From: Paulinella micropora
Lineage: Eukaryota > Cercozoa > Imbricatea > Euglyphida
Direction of reading: 5' to 3'
Assembly: GCA_009731375.1 (NCBI GenBank)
Contig: BJOX01000228.1
Coordinates: forward strand, 48,643-90,236
Length of the DNA stretch: 41,594 nucleotides
In this document: positions 36,437-41,594 of the stretch, in pieces
How the letters are laid out: every line of letters begins with the position of its first letter
How positions within the stretch are numbered: position 1 is the first letter of the stretch
The notes under the pieces: generated by a model
Seen by the model: only the letters and a program-made list of their open reading frames with translations
Database searches by the model: none
Told to the model about the DNA's origin: nothing
Made by a program: the position numbers and the translations under genes

Positions 36437-36445
36437 GAAGCTTGC

Positions 36446-36494
36446 CTTTATTCTCTGCACGCGTTTCAGAAGGTCTTCTTTCTCGAAGCAGTCG
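36446..36494 (-). CDS. exon 3 of minus-strand gene: DCFEKEDLLKRV motif
   Basis: After a CT-rich tract and TGTAG acceptor (AG at 36495-36496) the minus strand reads C-GAC-TGC-TTC-GAG-AAA-GAA..., giving DCFEKEDLLKRVQRIK. Joined to the donor of the exon at 37297 the split codon is AG|C (Ser) and the peptide becomes NVDI-S-DCFEKEDLLKRV. This matches the common short motif 'L..xxVDxxxCxEKxDLvxRv' seen in many algal and protist proteins. The 3' limit is uncertain: a GC donor (AAAG|GCAAG) at 36445 is possible, and AATAAA overlaps it. Confidence 0.55.
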
Positions 36495-36539
36495 CTACAT
36501 GCCGACAGAGAGAGGGAGACAGATATGGACATCTGGATT

Positions 36540-36542
36540 GAT

Positions 36543-36585
<43 letters not shown>

Positions 36586-36796
36586 TCCTCCTGGGACTTG
36601 TGTTTTAGCTTTAGAGGATTTTGGACTTGTAGACTGTATAGATTGCTTTTGTTTGGCTTGAATTGAGTCAGACTCATCCCTGTAGTCCTGCCTCTGGTTT
36701 GTCTTTAGGAGTATAGTTTCCGTAAAGGGGACTGCTGGCCTATTAAACTACTGCTACTACTACTACTACTAAAGAAGGAAAGAAGGAAAGAAAGAA

Positions 36797-36848
<52 letters not shown>

Positions 36849-36965
36849 AACGAAACGAAGGAAACGAAGGAAACAAAAGAAAAGAAAGAGAAAAAGGAAA
36901 GAAAAGAAAGGAAAGAAAAGAAAAGAAAGGAAAGATATAACGATTGATGGAGAGGGAGAGAGAGA

Positions 36966-37004
<39 letters not shown>

Positions 37005-37011
37005 AGAGAAA

Positions 37012-37089
<78 letters not shown>

Positions 37090-37131
37090 AATAGAGAGAG
37101 AGAGAGATAGATAGATAAAGGGGGGGGGGGG
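36540..37131. repeat. (GA)n and (GAAA)n arrays and G-run inside the intron
   Basis: (GA)n at 36547-36580, (GAAA)n at about 36776-36935, (GA)n at about 36953-37118, poly-G at 37119-37131. The segment 36590-36770 between them is unique sequence with no gene seen. The whole stretch lies between the exon ending at 37297 and the exon starting at 36494. Confidence 0.92.
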
Positions 37132-37141
37132 NNNNNNNNNN
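37132..37141. other. assembly gap (10 N) after poly-G
   Basis: Ten Ns directly follow a run of 13 G. Length is probably a placeholder. Confidence 0.95.
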
Positions 37142-37216
37142 TGCATGTGCACCAACACATCCACCCACACCTCCTGTTCTACTATTAATACACATCCATT
37201 CACATCCCCGTGTCAG

Positions 37217-37257
<41 letters not shown>

Positions 37258-37262
37258 GCGCG
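37217..37262. repeat. (CA)n(CG)n microsatellite
   Basis: Pure CA run ending in a short CGCGCG stretch, just inside the intron after the donor at 37296. Confidence 0.95.
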
Positions 37263-37296
37263 CATCAAGTCGAATGCAGCAGCTACTTCTTCATAC

Positions 37297-37766
37297 CTGA
37301 TGTCCACGTTGTGTGCGGTGAGGAACGCCTTCATTTGCTCCATGGACATAGACTGTCCCGCTTGCTCTTGCTGCTGCCTGCGCTTGCGAGCTTCCTCTTC
37401 CTGGCGCTGTCGCTCCTCCTGCTCGCCGCGCCTACGAGCCTCCTCCTCCTCCTCCTCCTCCTGCCTCACTCTCTCTTCTTCCTCCTGCTGCATTCTCGCT
37501 TGCTTTTCGAGCTCCCTGCGCTTGCGAGCTTCCTCTTCCTGCTCCTCCTGCTCGCCGCGCCTACGAGCCTCCTCCTTCTCCTCCTCCTCCTCCTGCCTCA
37601 CTCTCTCTTCTTGCTCCTGCTGCGTTCTCGCTTGCATTTCGAGCTCCCTGCGCTTGCGAGCTTGCGGATGCTCTTGTTTGCGCTGTCGCTGCTCCTGCTC
37701 GCCGCGCCCACGAGCCTCCTCCTCCTCCTCCTGCGGCGGGGGCGGGCTGTGCTCCTGCTGCCAGTG
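37297..37766 (-). CDS. exon 2 of minus-strand gene: Glu/Arg-rich coiled coil
   Basis: 470 nt between an acceptor (TTTTGTGGCAG, AG at 37767-37768) and a strong donor (ATCAG|GTATGA, GT at 37296-37295). It encodes HWQQEHSPPPPQ followed by about 120 residues of charged coiled coil with three repeats of the type EEEARKRRELE(K/M)QARxQQEQEERVRQEEEE, then EQAGQSMSMEQMKAFLTAHNVDI. The last part continues into exon 3. Ending phase (2 bases) fits exon 3, and starting phase (0) fits the candidate exon 1. The coiled coil could mediate oligomerisation; the family is not identified. Confidence 0.65.
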
Positions 37767-37930
37767 CTGCCACAAAACATACATACATCACGTACATACA
37801 CTGCATGGGTTGTTACGTGAATGACATATCTGCAATACAAAGCAGTGATCCACCGACATTTCAAAGAGAAAACAACATGCAAACACAACATACATACATG
37901 CAGGATTAGCATGCATGCCATACACAGTAC

Positions 37931-38013
37931 CATGCACGAGGCGCATTTCTTGTGGTTCCACCTCTCAGCCACAAAGGAGGAACAGACAGGAAGCCCGCGA
38001 ACAGACATCTGTC
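37931..38013 (-). CDS. candidate exon 1 of the same gene
   Basis: 83 nt between TGTAG (acceptor) and CATG|GTACTG (donor). It contains ATG at 38006-38008 and reads MSVRGLPVCSSFVAERWNHKKCASCM, unlike the repeat-derived frames around it. It ends in phase 0, which matches exon 2. The ATG may be the start codon. The donor context (ATG|GTACTG) is only moderate. Confidence 0.35.
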
Positions 38014-38037
38014 CTACAGTACATCGGAAAACATGTG

Positions 38038-38222
38038 TGTATGTTATGCATGTATGCTATGTATGTACATGTATGTATGTATGTATGTATGTATGCATGC
38101 ATGCATGTATGTATGTATGTATGTATATATATGTATGCATGCATGCATGCATGTATGTATGTATATGTCATACATACATACACTACATACATGCATACAT
38201 ATATGCGTACATACATACATAC
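38038..38222. repeat. (ATGT)n then (ACAT)n array
   Basis: Starts as ATGT/GCATGC repeats and turns at about 38165 into ACAT repeats, the reverse complement, so the array is itself inverted. Confidence 0.9.
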
Positions 38223-38328
38223 AAAACTTGAGCAACCCGCGCGCGCTGGCCAGAAACATACATATATACATAATACATGCATACCAGCTTAAAATAACAC
38301 ATGACAAACACACACACACACACATGTA

Positions 38329-38492
<164 letters not shown>

Positions 38493-38585
38493 TGATAACC
38501 TAGAGGGTGGCAGAAAGGACACTTCGGGGTTGGGAAAGAACACTCTGTGCTTCACAACCAAGTGCGAGAACAAAATAGATTTAAG
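38493..38585 (+). CDS. candidate exon ending in a consensus donor
   Basis: From the end of (GA)n an open plus-strand frame reads RDDNLEGGRKDTSGLGKN, then TLCFTTKCENKIDL, ending at AAG|GTAAGT (GT at 38586-38587), a perfect 5' splice site. The upstream side has no pyrimidine-rich acceptor, so it may be part of a first exon or of an exon that runs through the Arg-Glu-coding (GA)n. No family recognised. Confidence 0.35.
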
Positions 38586-38694
38586 GTAAGTCGCAAGACA
38601 AATAATAAAGCAATATATGACTGTCACTCACAGATTATGGTCAACCAATTTATGTATGTTTGCATGCATTCAATGTCGTGCTATGTTGTGTTGT

Positions 38695-38812
38695 GCTTTG
38701 TTGTGTTTTTATGTTATGTTATGTTATGTTATGCTATGTTATGTTATGTTATGTTAGTTATGTTATGTTATGTTATGTTATGTTATGCTATGTTATGTTA
38801 TGTTATCTTGTT
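38695..38812. repeat. (TATGT)n pentanucleotide array, left arm
   Basis: TTATG repeats with GCTATG variants. This is the reverse complement of the much longer array to the right of 39031. Confidence 0.93.
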
Positions 38813-39031
38813 GGGACTTAACAAACTGTTTTAGCCTGATTTCGCGGTCAGTTCGACATGTAGGGTCTCATGTCAAGTTTGCCATTTTGGGGGACGCGGG
38901 ATGATATGGATTGGCTTTTTTCGCCATTAGACAGTTGGGGCCGCTCAAGCCAGCACCAATAAACCTGGCTGTGTTCCGTTGATTTTGGCGAACTGACCTC
39001 GAAAGCAGGCTAAAACAGTCTGTAAAGTCCG
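38813..39031. mobile_element. MITE-like element with about 43-bp terminal inverted repeats
   Basis: The left end (GGGACTTAACAAACTGTTTT then AGCCTG...GGTCAGTTCG) and the reverse complement of the right end (CGGACTTTACAGACTGTTTT then AGCCTG...GGTCAGTTCG) agree at about 38 of 43 positions. Total length about 219 bp, no coding capacity. Flanks are pentanucleotide repeats, so a target duplication cannot be read. A non-autonomous DNA transposon is the likeliest identity. Confidence 0.75.
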
Positions 39032-39039
39032 TAACACAC

Positions 39040-40135
39040 ATACAAAACATAACATTAACATAACATAACATAACATAACACATAACATAACACATAACAT
39101 CACATCACATGACATAACATAACATAACATACCATAGCATAACACAACATAACACAACATAACATAACACAACAATTCTCATAACATAACATAACATAAC
39201 ATAACATAACATAACATAACATAGCATAACATAGCATAACATAACATGACATAACATAAACACAACATAACACAACATAACATAACATAACATAACATAA
39301 CATAACATAACATAACATAACAATACATAACAATACATAACAATACATAACATAACATATAACACAACATAACATACAACATAACATAACATAACATGCC
39401 ATAATATAACATAACATAACATAACATAACATGACATAACATAACATAACATGCATAACATACAACATAACATAACATAACATGCCATAATATAACATAA
39501 CATAACATAACATAACATAACATAACATGACATAACATAACATAACATGACATAACATAGCATGACATAACATGACAAAACATAACATAACATGACAAAA
39601 CATAACATAACATAACATAACATAACATAACATAACATGACAGAACATGACAGAACATAACATAATATAACATGATAAAACATAACATGGCATAACACAC
39701 TTGACATAACATGACATAACATGACATGACATGACATAACGTGGCATAGCATGACATAACATAACATAACACAACATAACATAACATAACATAACATAAC
39801 ATAACATAACATATAACACAACATGACATACAACATAACATAACATAACATAACATAACATAATATAACATGACATAACATGACATAACATGACATAACA
39901 TGACATAACATGACATAACATGACATAGCATGACATAACATGACAAAACATAACATAGCATGACAAAACATAACATAACATAACATAACATGACAGAACA
40001 TAACATAACATAACATAATATAACATGATAAAACATAACATGGCATAACACACTTGACATAACATGACATGACATGACATAACGTGGCATAGCATGACAT
40101 AACATAACATAACATAACATAATATAAAGACAAGA
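39040..40135. repeat. (ACATA)n pentanucleotide array, right arm, about 1.1 kb
   Basis: AACAT repeats with ACATGAC, ACAAAAC and ACAGAAC variants. Longer internal duplications are visible: a block with CATAACACACTTGACATAAC occurs near 39690 and again near 40045. All long Met/Leu/Cys/Tyr/Val frames on the minus strand are repeat translations. Confidence 0.95.
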
Positions 40136-40214
40136 TGACATAACACAACACAACAGAACGCAACACAATATGGCACGCCATCAAATGCATAGAAACATAC
40201 TGTGAGGTGAAAAA

Positions 40215-40240
40215 ACCAAGGGAAAACATACAAACATACA

Positions 40241-40274
<34 letters not shown>

Positions 40275-40454
40275 CATACATACATACGTACGTACATACA
40301 TGATGCAAGGCGAGGAAGCAAAAGCTGCGGGAGAACATACATACATACATACATACATACATACACACATACATACATAAATTACATACATACATATAAA
40401 CATACATACATACATTGATACATACATACATACATACATACATACATACATACA

Positions 40455-40458
<4 letters not shown>
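40215..40458. repeat. (ACAT)n array
   Basis: ACAT repeat interrupted at about 40301-40333 by a unique block (TGATGCAAGGCGAGGAAGC, then AAAAGCTGCGGGAGA) that belongs to the dispersed unit described below. Confidence 0.93.
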
Positions 40459-40487
<29 letters not shown>

Positions 40488-40552
40488 CTTACTTACTTAC
40501 TTGCTTAACTCACTTACTTAACTTGAGTTAACTTAACTAAACGCACTGAATG

Positions 40553-40591
<39 letters not shown>

Positions 40592-40682
40592 GATGATCTG
40601 TGGCAGTACAACTTTTGCTTCCTCAACTTGACGTAAAAAAAAAGCAAGTGACTCACTCATTTTCTTACTTACTTGTTTGCTC

Positions 40683-40733
<51 letters not shown>

Positions 40734-40734
40734 C

Positions 40735-40794
<60 letters not shown>

Positions 40795-40867
40795 ACTTAC
40801 TTACCTACTCATTTACTTACTGAGTGCAAGGTGAGCAAGCAAAATCTGTACTGCGGAAGATCAAAAC

Positions 40868-40918
<51 letters not shown>

Positions 40919-41145
40919 CTACCTACTTACCTAATTTACGTACCGAAAGCAAGGTTAGGAAGCAAAAACTGTACTGCGGGAGATCATAACTACTCACTTA
41001 CTTACTTACTTACTTACTCGCTCACTTACTTACTTACTTGCTTACTTACTTACTGACTGACTTACCTACTTACCTACTCATTTACTTACTGAGTGCAAGG
41101 TTAGGAAGCAAAAGCTGTACTGCGGGAGATCATAATTACTCATTC

Positions 41146-41185
<40 letters not shown>

Positions 41186-41362
41186 GCTTACTTGCTTACT
41201 AACTTACTTTCTTACTTACTTTCTTACTTGCTTACTTACTTACTTACTTACTTACTTACATACATACTTACTTACTTACTTTCTTACTTACTTTCTTACT
41301 TACTCACTTACTTACTTGCTTTTGTTTTGCAAGGCGAGAATGCAAAAGCTGTACTGAGGAAA
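40301..41362. repeat. dispersed unit of about 40 bp between tetranucleotide arrays, six copies
   Basis: Core GCAAGG(T/C)(T/G)AGGAAGCAAAA followed by (G/A)CTGTACTGCGGGAGATCAT. Copies: 40305-40333, 40586-40626 (inverted), 40823-40862, 40948-40988, 41092-41133, 41328-41362. Each is bordered by (ACAT)n, (TTAC)n or similar runs. The copies at 40823 and 41092 share further left flank (CTACTCATTTACTTACTGAGT), so part of the series spread by local duplication. Confidence 0.8.
40456..41325. repeat. (TTAC)n arrays with a (TTTC)n block
   Basis: TTAC/CTTA repeats over about 870 bp, with TTTC at about 40735-40793. Interrupted by the dispersed unit. No gene. Confidence 0.95.
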
Positions 41363-41379
41363 ATACAGGAAGAGAGGAA

Positions 41380-41594
<215 letters not shown>

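Noticed and set aside
39100-40455. 450-codon Met/Leu/Cys/Tyr ORFs on the minus strand
   Set aside because: Translations of the ACATA and ACAT arrays; three frames are open at once, as expected for simple repeats lacking stops.

Overview
The window comes from a eukaryotic nuclear genome that is extremely rich in simple repeats. Exons are bounded by GT-AG signals, two large LTR retrotransposons are present, and assembly gaps sit next to poly-G/C and (GA)n runs. The one clear host gene is a single-exon protein with an N-terminal 'FSHAW ... WFDIFTVNQH ... SWCLWEI' domain and about eleven near-identical kinesin-light-chain/nephrocystin-3 type TPRs. That family is very expanded in algae and alveolates. 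A chromerid alga (Chromera velia-like) is my best guess, but this is inferred from general knowledge and not proven by the sequence.

Layout. 1-1119: (CT)n and (GT)n repeats with one good candidate exon (365-473) and a possible second one. 1120-4485 (minus): relic of a protein-primed family B DNA polymerase of Polinton/virophage type, in three frames, plus a small basic ORF and a 3' hairpin. 4486-5989: AT-rich non-coding DNA and a diverged tandem duplication with G-runs. 5990-6331 (minus): acidic/basic C-terminal coding fragment, cut off where a truncated solo LTR (6334-6772) begins. 6773-7390: AT-rich spacer with a weak tRNA-like stretch.

7472-32125: two nested LTR retrotransposons, both on the minus strand. 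Element 1 (LTRs 7472-8114 and 17705-18337 plus 32121-32125) lies in a (TA)n tract. Element 2 (LTRs 18338-18986 and 31458-32116, about 13.8 kb) is inserted inside the last bases of element 1's 5' LTR, with a 4-bp target duplication (agtt). Element 2 looks autonomous: gag with a zinc knuckle, retropepsin (DTG), a 1,142-codon ORF of unknown function (ORF3), then RT, RNase H and integrase with their catalytic residues, and a GPY/F-like module. Element 1 has the same gene order and recognisable homologues of gag, protease, ORF3, RT and RNase H. Its protease motif is DSA, its RT motif is IIDA, the first RNase H Asp is Glu, and the integrase core is missing. Its two LTRs are nonetheless still very alike. 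It therefore reads as a recently mobilised, enzyme-dead partner of the autonomous family. ORF3, placed between protease and RT and conserved in both, is the most novel protein here.

32181-41594: mostly microsatellites ((ACAT)n, (GAAA)n, (GA)n, (ACATA)n, (TTAC)n, (ATCT)n, (CT)n) surrounding the TPR gene (33565-35778, minus), a spliced minus-strand gene model (about 36446-38013) encoding a Glu/Arg coiled coil and a short 'NVDI-S-DCFEKEDLLKRV' motif joined across an intron, a possible plus-strand exon ending at 38585, a MITE-like inverted-repeat element (38813-39031) whose flanking pentanucleotide arrays are also inverted, and a unit of about 40 bp that recurs between the tetranucleotide arrays near the right end.
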